From Aestuariivivens sediminis (GTDB taxonomy: Bacteria > Bacteroidota > Bacteroidia > Flavobacteriales > Flavobacteriaceae), in NCBI RefSeq assembly GCF_022662105.1, contig NZ_JAKMCP010000003.1:741211-805210 (forward strand): DNA of 64,000 bases, read 5' to 3'. Shown piece by piece: positions 8,889 to 18,166 of this stretch. Made by a program: the position numbers and the translations under genes. The notes under the pieces are model-generated. The model worked only from the letters and a program-made list of their open reading frames with translations. It made no database searches and was not told the DNA's origin. Every line of letters starts with the position of its first letter. Positions within the stretch are counted from its first letter, which is position 1.

Positions 8889-9721
8889 TGAATGATTAAT
8901 AGTATGGCAAACCAAAAAATAGGAAGCCCTTCCACCCAAAAAGCACTATAGTATTTTCCTTGATCAATTTTTGCAAAAATTAAAAACAACCATGTGCTTA
9001 AAGTAATGATTAAAAAGGGCATAAGGTCATTACGAATAAATTCATTTTTAACAACAATTTCCAAGAAAAGAAATACCCCCAAAAGGACACTGCCAACATA
9101 TTTAGTTTGCTTAATTCCAATTTTTTGGGGGACTGTGGAAAGTTTTAAATTATCGAATCTTAAATCCCTAATTTCAAACGGAAGCATTAAAACGATGACA
9201 TACAGAAAACGTTGAAATGCTGTTATAAGTACATCCAAATTTATATCAAAATTAACTACAATTAAGGGCAGAAATACCGTAACACCTGTCCAAACCAGTG
9301 CAATTATGTATATTTTAAGTCCGCTTATGCTCCTGAGGTTTTGCCTATTATCATAAATAAAACGCTCAGGTAAAAACGGAGTTGCATACAAAAATGTAAA
9401 CAACGCCAATACCCCAATTAAACTTAGCGCTTTGGCATCTAATTGCAGCGCATAATAACACATCAAAATAAACGAAAAAACTGAAACTACTCGAATCGAA
9501 TTTAACCAATTGACCAAGCTTCTATGATGAAGTTTTGCCAATCCATAATATTTAACAAAATTATACCCTATAATTGACGAAAAAAACACAAACATTAGAA
9601 TGCTATAATCAATAGACATGGTGTACTCTAACATGGTGATGCCGGTTAATGAAACAACCGATAACGCAACATGGATGCTGCTGTTAATATAAAAATTGAT
9701 TAGTTGTTTCAATAAGTTCAT
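8885..9721 (-). CDS. UbiA-like multi-span membrane protein
   Basis: A 278-residue hydrophobic protein with about eight predicted membrane segments. A polar loop LPFEIRDLRFDNLKLSTVPQ near residues 179-198 resembles the second aspartate-rich motif of UbiA prenyltransferases, which join isoprenoid chains to quinone or sterol precursors in the membrane. The first motif expected near 50-60 is degenerate (GYNFVKYYG), so catalysis is uncertain and I give no gene symbol. An exact promoter box sits only four bases before the ATG, suggesting a leaderless transcript. Confidence 0.6.
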   Translation of the reverse strand: MNLLKQLINFYINSSIHVALSVVSLTGITMLEYTMSIDYSILMFVFFSSIIGYNFVKYYGLAKLHHRSLVNWLNSIRVVSVFSFILMCYYALQLDAKALSLIGVLALFTFLYATPFLPERFIYDNRQNLRSISGLKIYIIALVWTGVTVFLPLIVVNFDINLDVLITAFQRFLYVIVLMLPFEIRDLRFDNLKLSTVPQKIGIKQTKYVGSVLLGVFLFLEIVVKNEFIRNDLMPFLIITLSTWLFLIFAKIDQGKYYSAFWVEGLPIFWFAILLIIH

Positions 9722-9725
9722 GGAA

Positions 9726-9733
9726 CAAAAATA
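9726..9733 (-). promoter_or_regulatory. -7 box almost touching the UbiA-like start codon
   Basis: CAAAAATA is TATTTTTG on the minus strand, with four bases between it and the ATG at 9719-9721. If used, transcription would start at or within the start codon. Confidence 0.35.
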
Positions 9734-9807
9734 ACCAATGTGTTAATAACGGTTTTATATGGTTAAAAACTTTATTTTATCTTAAATAAAAAACATGAAT
9801 TATTACG

Positions 9808-9815
9808 TATTTTTG
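9808..9815 (+). promoter_or_regulatory. -7 promoter box for gcvP
   Basis: TATTTTTG matches TAnnTTTG, 28 bases before the gcvP ATG. I see no glycine-riboswitch-like structure in the short leader. Confidence 0.45.
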
Positions 9816-9842
9816 CCAACTATATAATTAAACATTATTTTA

Positions 9843-12692
9843 ATGAATACGAATGCTTTTGCCTTGCGTCATATAGGACCTAATGAAAATGACCAACATC
9901 AAATGCTGGAAGTTCTAGGATTAAATTCACTAGATGAACTTATTAATGAAACCATCCCTGATGATATTAGATTAAAAAATGGTTTGCATTTGGATGACCC
10001 CATGACTGAGCATGAATATTTGTTACACATTCATGATCTTTCCAAAGAAAATAAAGCAAGAAAAACATATATAGGTTTAGGTTACCACCCAACCATTTTA
10101 CCAGCAGTAATTCAACGGAATATTTTGGAAAATCCGGGGTGGTATACCGCTTACACACCTTATCAAGCTGAAATTGCCCAGGGGAGATTGGAAGCTTTAT
10201 TGAATTTCCAAACCATGATTACGGAACTTACAGGTATGGAGATTGCTAATGCTTCTTTACTTGATGAAAGTACGGCTGCAGCCGAAGCCATGAGTTTATT
10301 ATTTGCCATCCGTGATCGCGGGCAGAAAAAAGCTGGAATAAATAAATTTTTTGTTTCTGATGTAATATTACCCCAGACGTTATCTTTATTAAAAACCCGA
10401 GCCACACCAATTGGTATTGAATTAGTCATTGGTAATGAAGCCCATTTTGATTTCTCTGAAACCTACTTTGGCGCCTTATTGCAATACCCGGGGAAAAACG
10501 GACAAATAACCGATATTGAGTGGTTTATACAACATGCCAATACTTCAAATATAAAAGTGGCCGTGGCCGCCGATATTTTAAGCTTGATAAAACTCGAAGC
10601 TCCCGGTAAATTTGGTGCGGATGTTGTAATAGGTACAACCCAACGGTTTGGGATTCCTATGGGGTTTGGTGGACCCCATGCAGCATATTTTGCCACTAAA
10701 GAAGCCTATAAACGGGATATCCCAGGGCGTATCATTGGCGTAACAAAGGATGCCAATGGAAATAGAGCTTTACGAATGGCATTACAGACACGGGAACAAC
10801 ATATTAAACGTGATAAGGCGACATCCAATATTTGTACAGCACAGGTATTATTGGCCGTAATGGCAGGAATGTATGCCGTTTACCATGGTCCTCATGGGTT
10901 GCAATTTATTGCTAATAAAATTCACAATAAGGCATCTAAACTTGCACAAGTGTTAGAGACCTTGGGCTACTCGCAAGTCAACACCTCCTATTTTGATACG
11001 CTTCAAATAAGAACAAATGCAAAACGAATCAGAAAAATTGCTAAGGCGAAAAAAGTAAACTTGTTTTATCCTGATTCTGAAACGGTTACCATTTCAATTA
11101 ATGAGACCACTTCCATTAGAGATATTAATTATTTGATTTCCATTTTTGCTGAAGCGGCTCAAAAGAAAACCATAATAATAGAATCCGTACAAGAAGCTTG
11201 CAATATTGCTAATTCAGTTAGAAGAAAGTCATCATTCTTGACCGATCCCGTATTCAACACCTATCACTCTGAAACAGAATTGATGCGGTATATTAAGCAA
11301 TTAGAACGCAAAGATTTATCCCTTAACCATTCTATGATTTCCTTGGGATCTTGTACCATGAAGTTAAATGCCGCCTCCGAAATGCTTCCTTTAAGCTGGT
11401 TTAAATGGGGGAATATACATCCGTTTGCCCCACTTAATCAAGCCAGAGGTTATATTACCGTGTTAAAAGCCTTAGAAGATCAATTAACGGAAATCACCGG
11501 CTTTGCTGCCACTTCTTTACAGCCCAACTCCGGTGCTCAAGGTGAGTTCGCAGGACTTATGGTAATAAAGGCATATCATGAATCCCGAGGTGAACATCAT
11601 AGAAATATCTGTTTAATCCCTTCATCAGCACATGGGACCAACCCGGCTAGTGCGGTAATGGCAGGTATGCAGGTGGTTGTTACTAAATCTACAGAAGAAG
11701 GAAATATGGATGTCAATGACTTACGTGAAAAAGCAGAATTGCATAAAGATAATTTAGCTGCACTTATGGTCACCTATCCTTCTACACATGGTGTTTATGA
11801 ATCTGCCATAAAAGAAATCACTAAAATAATACATGATAATGGCGGACAGGTATATATGGATGGGGCCAATATGAACGCACAGGTAGGACTAACAAACCCG
11901 GGACATATTGGAGCAGATGTTTGTCATTTAAACCTCCATAAGACCTTTGCTATTCCCCATGGTGGTGGAGGTCCTGGTGTAGGCCCTATTTGTGTCGCAG
12001 AACAATTAGTGCCTTTTTTACCGGGCAATCCTGTTAAGCCAGTTGGAGGGAAAAAAGCCATAACCGCTATTTCCGCAGCACCTTATGGATCCGCGTTGGC
12101 GTGTTTAATTTCATATGGTTACATAAAAATGCTCGGTGCCGAAGGTTTAACTCAAGCAACTAAAATTGCCATCTTAAATGCCAACTACATGAAAAAGCGT
12201 TTGGAAGGCAGTTTTGACACTTTATATTCAGGTGAATGTGGTAGAGCAGCTCATGAGATGATTGTGGATTGTCGTCCATTCAAAATTAAAGGTATTGAGG
12301 TGTCTGATATCGCAAAACGTCTTATGGACTATGGCTTTCACGCCCCTACTGTATCCTTTCCCGTTGCCGGAACATTAATGATTGAACCCACAGAAAGTGA
12401 AAGTAAAGCGGAAATCGATAGGTTTTGTGATGCATTACTGTCGATTAAGAAAGAAATCGACGCCCTTTCTAAGGAAGACACGAATAACGTCTTAAAAAAT
12501 GCTCCTCATACTTTGGGCATGGTAACTGCAGATGAATGGTTACTTCCCTATTCTCGGGAAAAAGCGGCTTTCCCTTTGGATTACGTAAGAGACAATAAAT
12601 TTTGGCCCAGTGTTCGGCGTGTTGATGATGCTTATGGAGACAGGAATCTCATTTGTACCTGTACCCCTATTGAAGCTTTTATGGAGGCTTAA
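9843..12692 (+). CDS. gcvP: Glycine dehydrogenase (decarboxylating), P protein
   Basis: A full-length 949-residue single-chain P protein of the glycine cleavage system. It decarboxylates glycine with PLP and passes the aminomethyl group to the lipoyl H protein. The N-terminal half ([29 protein letters not shown]) and the C-terminal half are fused, as in E. coli. The PLP lysine is about K700 in [16 protein letters not shown]. No other gcv genes are adjacent, as usual in Bacteroidota. The gene appears monocistronic, with its own promoter box upstream. Confidence 0.97.
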   Translation: MNTNAFALRHIGPNENDQHQMLEVLGLNSLDELINETIPDDIRLKNGLHLDDPMTEHEYLLHIHDLSKENKARKTYIGLGYHPTILPAVIQRNILENPGWYTAYTPYQAEIAQGRLEALLNFQTMITELTGMEIANASLLDESTAAAEAMSLLFAIRDRGQKKAGINKFFVSDVILPQTLSLLKTRATPIGIELVIGNEAHFDFSETYFGALLQYPGKNGQITDIEWFIQHANTSNIKVAVAADILSLIKLEAPGKFGADVVIGTTQRFGIPMGFGGPHAAYFATKEAYKRDIPGRIIGVTKDANGNRALRMALQTREQHIKRDKATSNICTAQVLLAVMAGMYAVYHGPHGLQFIANKIHNKASKLAQVLETLGYSQVNTSYFDTLQIRTNAKRIRKIAKAKKVNLFYPDSETVTISINETTSIRDINYLISIFAEAAQKKTIIIESVQEACNIANSVRRKSSFLTDPVFNTYHSETELMRYIKQLERKDLSLNHSMISLGSCTMKLNAASEMLPLSWFKWGNIHPFAPLNQARGYITVLKALEDQLTEITGFAATSLQPNSGAQGEFAGLMVIKAYHESRGEHHRNICLIPSSAHGTNPASAVMAGMQVVVTKSTEEGNMDVNDLREKAELHKDNLAALMVTYPSTHGVYESAIKEITKIIHDNGGQVYMDGANMNAQVGLTNPGHIGADVCHLNLHKTFAIPHGGGGPGVGPICVAEQLVPFLPGNPVKPVGGKKAITAISAAPYGSALACLISYGYIKMLGAEGLTQATKIAILNANYMKKRLEGSFDTLYSGECGRAAHEMIVDCRPFKIKGIEVSDIAKRLMDYGFHAPTVSFPVAGTLMIEPTESESKAEIDRFCDALLSIKKEIDALSKEDTNNVLKNAPHTLGMVTADEWLLPYSREKAAFPLDYVRDNKFWPSVRRVDDAYGDRNLICTCTPIEAFMEA

Positions 12693-12778
12693 TTACGTCG
12701 CTGAACATCGTAAAGTCATTCCATTAAAAATTGATATTATAAATAAAGCAATTATATTAGCTTTTTAAGCTTAATTAA

Positions 12779-13837
12779 ATGAACATTAAGATTACAGGTA
12801 CCGGAAGTTATATACCGGATACTATTGAAAAAAACGAAAGTTTTCACGAACATGAATTTTTAAATACCGATGGATCTAGCATAACTGATCCTAATGAAAT
12901 TATCGTTGAAAAGTTCATGTCGATCACCGGAATTTCTGAAAGACGATATACCAAACCCCATTTAAATGCATCCGATTTGGGGTTTTTTGCTGCAGAGAAA
13001 GCGATCGAAGATGCCAAAATGGATCGTGAGACTATAGACTATATTATAGTCGCACACAATTTTGGTGATGTAAAGCATAACACTATTCAAAGTGATATAC
13101 TCCCCTCTTTGGCCTCACGAATAAAACATAGTTTACGCATTAAAAACCCTAAATGTGTTGCGTATGATATTTTATTTGGGTGTCCGGGTTGGATCGAAGG
13201 CGTTATTCAAGCCAAGGCATTTATCCAATCAGGTATGGCAAAACGCTGTTTGGTTATTGGGACTGAGACTTTATCGAGAGTTGTGGATAAACACGATCGG
13301 GATTCTATGATTTTTTCTGATGGTGCCGGTGCTGCCATTATTGAAGCGACACCCGATGAAGGTGGTATCTTAACTCATGAAACTGGCAGTTTTACTTATG
13401 ATGAGGCTTATTATTTATATTTTGGAAATTCGAACAAGCAGGAGCTTTGTAGGGATACCCGTTACATTAAAATGGATGGACGAAAAATATACGAATTTGC
13501 CTTAAACCATGTTCCTAAAGCTATGAAATCCTGCCTGGATCGCAGTGGTGTGAACATTAAGGATGTTAAAAAAATATTCATCCATCAGGCTAATGAAAAA
13601 ATGGATGAAGCCATTTTAAAACGGTTCTATAGGCTTTATAAAACCGATATCCCTAAACATGTTATGCCCATGAGCATTCAAAAACTTGGCAACAGTTCGG
13701 TCGCAACCGTGCCTACATTGTTTGATTTGGTTAAAAACAATAAGCTAGAACACCATACTCTTAAAACCGGTGATGTGGTTATTTTTGCCAGTGTAGGTGC
13801 CGGCATGCATATCAATGCTATTGTTTACAAGTGCTAA
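12779..13837 (+). CDS. 3-oxoacyl-ACP synthase III family protein (FabH-like)
   Basis: A 352-residue thiolase-fold ketosynthase of the KAS III type. The triad is intact: Cys135 in FGCPGW, His269 in IHQANEKM, Asn305 in LGNSSVATVP. KAS III enzymes condense an acyl-CoA starter with malonyl-ACP. Insertions near residues 30-45 and 205-230 set it apart from housekeeping FabH, so it probably serves a special lipid or secondary product. A methyltransferase starts one base after its stop and a glycosyltransferase follows, so a small lipid or glycolipid modification operon is plausible. Confidence 0.85.
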   Translation: MNIKITGTGSYIPDTIEKNESFHEHEFLNTDGSSITDPNEIIVEKFMSITGISERRYTKPHLNASDLGFFAAEKAIEDAKMDRETIDYIIVAHNFGDVKHNTIQSDILPSLASRIKHSLRIKNPKCVAYDILFGCPGWIEGVIQAKAFIQSGMAKRCLVIGTETLSRVVDKHDRDSMIFSDGAGAAIIEATPDEGGILTHETGSFTYDEAYYLYFGNSNKQELCRDTRYIKMDGRKIYEFALNHVPKAMKSCLDRSGVNIKDVKKIFIHQANEKMDEAILKRFYRLYKTDIPKHVMPMSIQKLGNSSVATVPTLFDLVKNNKLEHHTLKTGDVVIFASVGAGMHINAIVYKC

Positions 13838-13838
13838 T

Positions 13839-14375
13839 ATGTACGAACAAACATATCCAAATAAGCGCTATAAACTAACCTTAGATTTTTTAGAAAAACA
13901 TATTTCCAAATCTGAATCCATATTGGACCTGGGTGTGGAAAATCCCTTTTCTCAGATCATGTCTTCCCATGGTTATCAAGTCGAAAACACCAAAGGTGAA
14001 GATCTGGATTTAGACACCTCAACTATAGAAGATTCTAATGCTGATGTTGTGACTGCTTTTGAGATTTTTGAACATCTCATTTCTCCGTTCACTGTTTTGA
14101 AATGTATAAAAGCTAAAAAGTTAGTGGCAAGTGTACCACTTCGCTTGTGGTTCTCTTCGGCATACAGAAGTCAAACAGATATTTGGGACAGACATTACCA
14201 CGAATTTGAAGATTGGCAATTCGATTGGTTATTGGAAAAATCTGGTTGGACGATTACTGATCGTAAAAAATGGACACACCCTATAAATAAAATAGGTATT
14301 CGTCCGTTTTTTAGATGGATAACACCGAGATATTATATAATATATGCAGAGAGGATAGACTATTCCAAGGCCTAA
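13839..14375 (+). CDS. SAM-dependent methyltransferase-like protein
   Basis: 178 residues from the ATG at 13839, one base after the ketosynthase stop; an in-frame upstream start at 13797 would lie inside that gene. The fold resembles class I methyltransferases: SILDLGVENPFS as motif I, a GEDLDLDTS acidic strand, and ADVVTAFEIFEHL as the post-I helix typical of type 11 methyltransferases. The first glycine loop is degenerate (LGVENPF instead of GxGxG), so SAM binding may be weakened. The substrate is unknown; tight coupling suggests it acts with the ketosynthase. Confidence 0.7.
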   Translation: MYEQTYPNKRYKLTLDFLEKHISKSESILDLGVENPFSQIMSSHGYQVENTKGEDLDLDTSTIEDSNADVVTAFEIFEHLISPFTVLKCIKAKKLVASVPLRLWFSSAYRSQTDIWDRHYHEFEDWQFDWLLEKSGWTITDRKKWTHPINKIGIRPFFRWITPRYYIIYAERIDYSKA

Positions 14376-14396
14376 TTTTCTAATTTCAAAAACCCT

Positions 14397-14404
14397 TAAC
14401 TTTG
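14397..14404 (+). promoter_or_regulatory. -7 promoter box for the glycosyltransferase gene
   Basis: TAACTTTG matches TAnnTTTG and ends 22 bases before the TTG start at 14427. It implies the glycosyltransferase can be transcribed apart from the two genes upstream. Confidence 0.45.
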
Positions 14405-14426
14405 AATATTATTATAATTTTATAAC

Positions 14427-15272
14427 TTGAATTTCTATATTGTCATTCCAGCTCACAACGAAGCACGTTCCATTGCACTAACTTTGGATTCTTTGGTAAA
14501 TCAAACTTTACTGCCAAAGCATGTGGTTGTTGTCAATGATAACTCTACCGACAAAACTCCCGACATTGTTAAAACCTATACCGATAAATATTCCTGGATT
14601 ACTGCTGTCGATTCAACATCATCTCAGGTCCATTTACCTGGAGCCAAAATTATTAATGCCTTTTATACAGGCTATAATACTTTAGACCTTAATTATGATG
14701 TGATTTGTAAATTTGATGCTGACTTGATTTTTCCTAAATATTATTTGGAGTATTTGGCAGGTCATTTTATGGCAAATGATGCCCTGGGAATGGCTTCGGG
14801 GTTTTGTTATATTGAGAAAAACGGACAATGGATTTTGGAAAACTTAACCAGGAAAGATCATATTCGCGGAGCACTTAAGGCCTATCGTAAAGATTGCTTT
14901 CTGCAGATAGGTAAATTGAAGTCCTCTATGGGCTGGGACACTGTGGATGAATTACTGGCCAAATTTTATGGATGGGACATTTTAACCGACCCCTCTTTAA
15001 AAGTAAAACATTTAAGACCCACGGGAAACGGTTATACTAATGCTTCAAAATATTTACAAGGGGAAGCTATGTATAAAATGCGCTACGGCTTTTTTATCAC
15101 TCTCATTTCTGCTCTTAAACTTGCTTTTAGGAAAAATAGTTTCCAATTATTCAGGGATTATATGAGCGGGTTCATTAAGGCCAAAAAAGAACGTCTCGAT
15201 TATCTCGTCACCAAAGATCAAGGCCTATTTATAAGACGCCTTAGATGGAAGGGAATGTTAAAACGAAAATAA
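14427..15272 (+). CDS. Family 2 glycosyltransferase
   Basis: A 281-residue GT-A fold glycosyltransferase. The N-terminal IPAHNEARSIALTLDSL strand-helix, VVVNDNSTDKT, the DxD-type CKFDADLIFP that binds metal and nucleotide sugar, and the acceptor-loop aspartates in WDTVDELL are characteristic of GT2. No N-terminal ATG is in frame; the start is a TTG whose next residues begin the fold directly. No transmembrane anchor is obvious. It transfers a sugar from a nucleotide donor to an unknown acceptor, perhaps the product of the two genes upstream. Confidence 0.87.
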   Translation: MNFYIVIPAHNEARSIALTLDSLVNQTLLPKHVVVVNDNSTDKTPDIVKTYTDKYSWITAVDSTSSQVHLPGAKIINAFYTGYNTLDLNYDVICKFDADLIFPKYYLEYLAGHFMANDALGMASGFCYIEKNGQWILENLTRKDHIRGALKAYRKDCFLQIGKLKSSMGWDTVDELLAKFYGWDILTDPSLKVKHLRPTGNGYTNASKYLQGEAMYKMRYGFFITLISALKLAFRKNSFQLFRDYMSGFIKAKKERLDYLVTKDQGLFIRRLRWKGMLKRK

Positions 15273-15426
15273 GGTATCTAAAAAGTAATCTATAAGTCAC
15301 ATGGAGGAAAGTCGAAATGTGATAGGCTAATGAAGACCTTCCAAGGGAATTCGACTTAAACTTGACTTGAGGGATAGTCAAAAGACTCCATACAACAAAT
15401 AAAAATATAAACCTTTTAGATACCTT
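15271..15426. repeat. 156-bp structured element with 13-bp terminal inverted repeats
   Basis: A perfect 13-bp inverted repeat AAGGTATCTAAAA (15271-15283) / TTTTAGATACCTT (15414-15426) bounds 130 gene-free bases. Nested inside are an 8-bp perfect pair AAGTCGAA (15309-15316) / TTCGACTT (15350-15357) and a 6-bp pair TTGACT / AGTCAA at 15362-15380. It lies between two convergent genes, and its left arm overlaps the glycosyltransferase stop codon. It could be a MITE-like element, a structured RNA, or an elaborate bidirectional terminator. I see no clear target-site duplication. Confidence 0.55.
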
Positions 15427-15453
15427 TATGAATCTAAATAAAGAACAACATTA

Positions 15454-17535
15454 TCAGTTAATCACCAATGGTTTTACCGCCGTAGCACCCGTCTGTAGGT
15501 TAGTAACCTTAACAAAGTAAAGACCTGCATCATAATCGCTAACATCTAAGTATTGTATTTTGGATAACCCTTTAAACGAATATTGCTGATTAAATAATCT
15601 CGAACTTTTTAAATTAAACAGACTGATATTGATATAATCACCTGAAAAATGTGATAGGTCCACACTAACCGATGTTTCGGTTGGGTTTGGATAAATGGCA
15701 ATACTACTTGCAGTTACTTTATTGATGGTAATGGCGTTGGACAAATCAAAACAAGCTCCTGATAGTCCGGACACTAAATGATCTCCTTCATCAGGAGGTG
15801 TTAATCCTTCCAACCCATCCTCGTAACTTAAATGCCATAATTTACTCACACCCTCTCCAGTACCATCAAAATCAATATCGGTGTAGTTCGTTGGTAAAGC
15901 CAATATTACCGTTGCATCCTCATTGGTCAATACCCAAGCAGAATTGGTTCCTACATTACCTTCCAGAGTTAATGCCCCATCAGCAAGTGTATCGGATGTT
16001 CCGTCTCCCACCGTAAAGCTAAAACTATTTTCCTCACCACCTGTTAAGGTACCTCCATTGACACTTGTTCTGTTAACTGTAACAGGATTAGAGAGTGCAA
16101 AACAGCCCATTAAATCGGCCGCATTTGCCACACCATCAAAACTCACATTATCCTCATAACTTAAATGCCAGACCAAACAGGTTCCGGCAGGAGCCTCATC
16201 AAAATTAACATCATAGGGACTATCGGGTAGAGCAAGTATGTTGCCGTCGGCATCTGTGACCACCCATGCAGCATTTGTTCCACTATTACCGGATAAGGTG
16301 ATGGCTCCTTCTTCAATTTGATCGGCTTCACCATCCCCAACACAAAAATTAAAGGGACCTCCTTCCAGGGTACCTGCGGTTGGTTGTTGATATCTAAATA
16401 CTTCAATAGGATTTGTTAGTGCAAAGCAACCCATTAATTCACTTGCATTTGTAATATCCAGACTTACATTATCCTCATAACTTAAATGCCACACCAAACA
16501 GGTTCCGGCAGGAGCCTCATCAAAATTAACATCATAAGGGCTTTCTGGAAGGCCTAAAATGTTTCCGTCTATATCGGTAACCACCCATGCCAAGTTAGTT
16601 CCCATATTTCCTGATAAAGTAATGGCTCCTTCTGGTATATGATCGGCTTCACCATCCCCAACACAAAAATTAAAGGGTCCTCCTTCCAGGGTACCTGCGG
16701 TTGGTTGTTGATATCTAAATACTTCAATAGGATTTGTTAGTGCAAAGCAACCCATTAATTCACTTGCATTAGTAATATCCAAGCTTACATTATCCTCATA
16801 ACTTAAATGCCACACCAAACAGGTTCCCGCAGGAGCCTCATCAAAATTAACATCATAAGGGCTTTCTGGAAGGCCTAAAATGTTTCCGTCTATATCGGTA
16901 ACCACCCATGCCGAGTTAGTTCCCATATTTCCTGATAAAGTAATGGCTCCTTCTGGTATATGATCGGCTTCACCATCACCAACACAAAATTCAAATGGCC
17001 CCCCTTCTAAAGTACCTCCAACAGGTTGCAAAAAGCGTTCCACCGTTATGGGATCTGATAAATCAAACTTACCGACGATGTCATCTACATTAATGGTAAA
17101 CTTGCCCTGACCCGATGGATCTACTAAAGGTTTTATCCCATTATAAGAGAGGTGATAAATTAAGCTAATGCCTACACCATCTTCATCAAAATCATAGGAC
17201 TCAATATCATCTGGGAGTGCCGCAATATTACCGGCTTCATCAGTTATAATCCACTGCTTTACACGACCTGATTCATTTTCAAGATGCACCCAGATATAAT
17301 CCGCTTCCCCATCACCAACACAAACACTGGTATAGGTTTCACCATCGGCAAAGGTGAGGTCGCCACCATATACCGTAGCATTTTCGTCGGCATGCTCATG
17401 ACCTGTATCACTTGCGTTTGTATTTTGTGCTTGTAAGGCAAAAATTCCTAATAATGTGAGTAAAAAAATCAGTAGTAATTTTTGGGGTTCTGAATAAAAA
17501 AGATTTGAGGGTAAAACGTGTATTTTTTCTTTCAT
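15454..17535 (-). CDS. Repeat-containing secreted protein with T9SS sorting domain
   Basis: A 693-residue secreted protein. A signal peptide occupies about residues 1-36. Five units of about 107 residues follow, each marked by VGDGEAD or a variant (at 73, 185, 292, 399 and about 506), with a paired-cysteine FCVGDG...GTCLVWHLSYED...MGCFAL pattern in the middle three. Residues about 610-693 are a type A T9SS C-terminal sorting domain (IAIYPNPTETSVSVDLS, DAGLYFVKVTNLQTG). It should be exported by Sec, passed through T9SS and anchored at the surface or released. Units 2 and 3 are nearly identical at DNA level. Adhesive or matrix function is a guess. Confidence 0.88.
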   Translation of the reverse strand: MKEKIHVLPSNLFYSEPQKLLLIFLLTLLGIFALQAQNTNASDTGHEHADENATVYGGDLTFADGETYTSVCVGDGEADYIWVHLENESGRVKQWIITDEAGNIAALPDDIESYDFDEDGVGISLIYHLSYNGIKPLVDPSGQGKFTINVDDIVGKFDLSDPITVERFLQPVGGTLEGGPFEFCVGDGEADHIPEGAITLSGNMGTNSAWVVTDIDGNILGLPESPYDVNFDEAPAGTCLVWHLSYEDNVSLDITNASELMGCFALTNPIEVFRYQQPTAGTLEGGPFNFCVGDGEADHIPEGAITLSGNMGTNLAWVVTDIDGNILGLPESPYDVNFDEAPAGTCLVWHLSYEDNVSLDITNASELMGCFALTNPIEVFRYQQPTAGTLEGGPFNFCVGDGEADQIEEGAITLSGNSGTNAAWVVTDADGNILALPDSPYDVNFDEAPAGTCLVWHLSYEDNVSFDGVANAADLMGCFALSNPVTVNRTSVNGGTLTGGEENSFSFTVGDGTSDTLADGALTLEGNVGTNSAWVLTNEDATVILALPTNYTDIDFDGTGEGVSKLWHLSYEDGLEGLTPPDEGDHLVSGLSGACFDLSNAITINKVTASSIAIYPNPTETSVSVDLSHFSGDYINISLFNLKSSRLFNQQYSFKGLSKIQYLDVSDYDAGLYFVKVTNLQTGATAVKPLVIN
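16320..17020 (-). repeat. 321-bp direct tandem repeats inside the T9SS protein gene
   Basis: The phrase ATCGGCTTCACCATC recurs at 16321, 16642 and 16963, exactly 321 bases (107 codons) apart. The first two full units here differ by only a few bases, which points to recent duplication or gene conversion. More diverged units lie on each side. Confidence 0.85.
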
Positions 17536-17693
17536 AACTATTTGATTTATACATTAATAGAATAGAATAAAATACAAAAAAATAGGTGATTGATCCCTAT
17601 TTATGATTTAAAATGCAGATATTTTCGATAAGTCGTTATAGCTCTTTTATGATATCCTATTACAAGTATCTTAATCCCCCGTCAGTTCACCTT

Positions 17694-18080
17694 TCAGTTT
17701 AAAACAAATTCTAATGCCTTTACGCTATCATCCTGAACACAATTCACGGTTTTTCCGGACGGTTTATCAAACCAGTCATTCCCAATGATACTATGATATT
17801 TTGGAGTGGTTCCGGTGAAGATCGAAGCATGACCAGGTCCTGTTTTGGTAGGTATATAATTAAAGTGATTATTATTACAATTATAGCCTTCACGTATCAT
17901 GCGCTTGAATCCACCTTCAACCTATTTGATATAAAAACGGGGCAAATAACCGTAACGCATTTGATCTACAACAATGCCTACTACTAATTTAGTTTTGCCC
18001 TCTTTTATGGGTTGACTTTGTTTTACCTGACAGGACCAATAAAAAATCAAACTAATAGTAAGTAGCGCGGTATATTTCAT
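17694..18080 (-). pseudogene. Remnant of a PafA-type alkaline phosphatase gene
   Basis: One minus-strand frame, in two pieces, resembles the N-terminal part of the PafA alkaline phosphatase family. From the ATG at 18080 a lipoprotein-like leader is followed by KTKLVVGIVVDQMRYGYLPRFYIK. An in-frame TAG then stands where the family has a tyrosine, and the same frame resumes with EGGFKRMIREGYNC and PTKTGPGHASIFTGTTP, which carries the nucleophilic threonine region. The frame ends after about 120 codons, although PafA proteins are roughly 540-560 residues, so nearly all of the metal site is missing. It is a decayed phosphomonoesterase gene. Confidence 0.85.
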
Positions 18081-18166
18081 CAGGGTTAAAAATTTGATTG
18101 CCAAAATTAAAATTTAAAGTAAAATACCTCTAAGTTTTTTTTACTTTAGCGTTAACAAATTTTCAC

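Noticed and set aside
9734..9842. Glycine riboswitch before gcvP
   Set aside because: The leader after the promoter box is too short and lacks the conserved tandem aptamer pattern.
16320..17020. Mobile-element or CRISPR repeats
   Set aside because: The 321-bp periodicity is in frame within one gene and encodes a protein repeat.
17694..17900. Independent 68-residue gene
   Set aside because: It is in the same frame as the upstream piece and continues the PafA alignment; the two are one pseudogene split by a stop.
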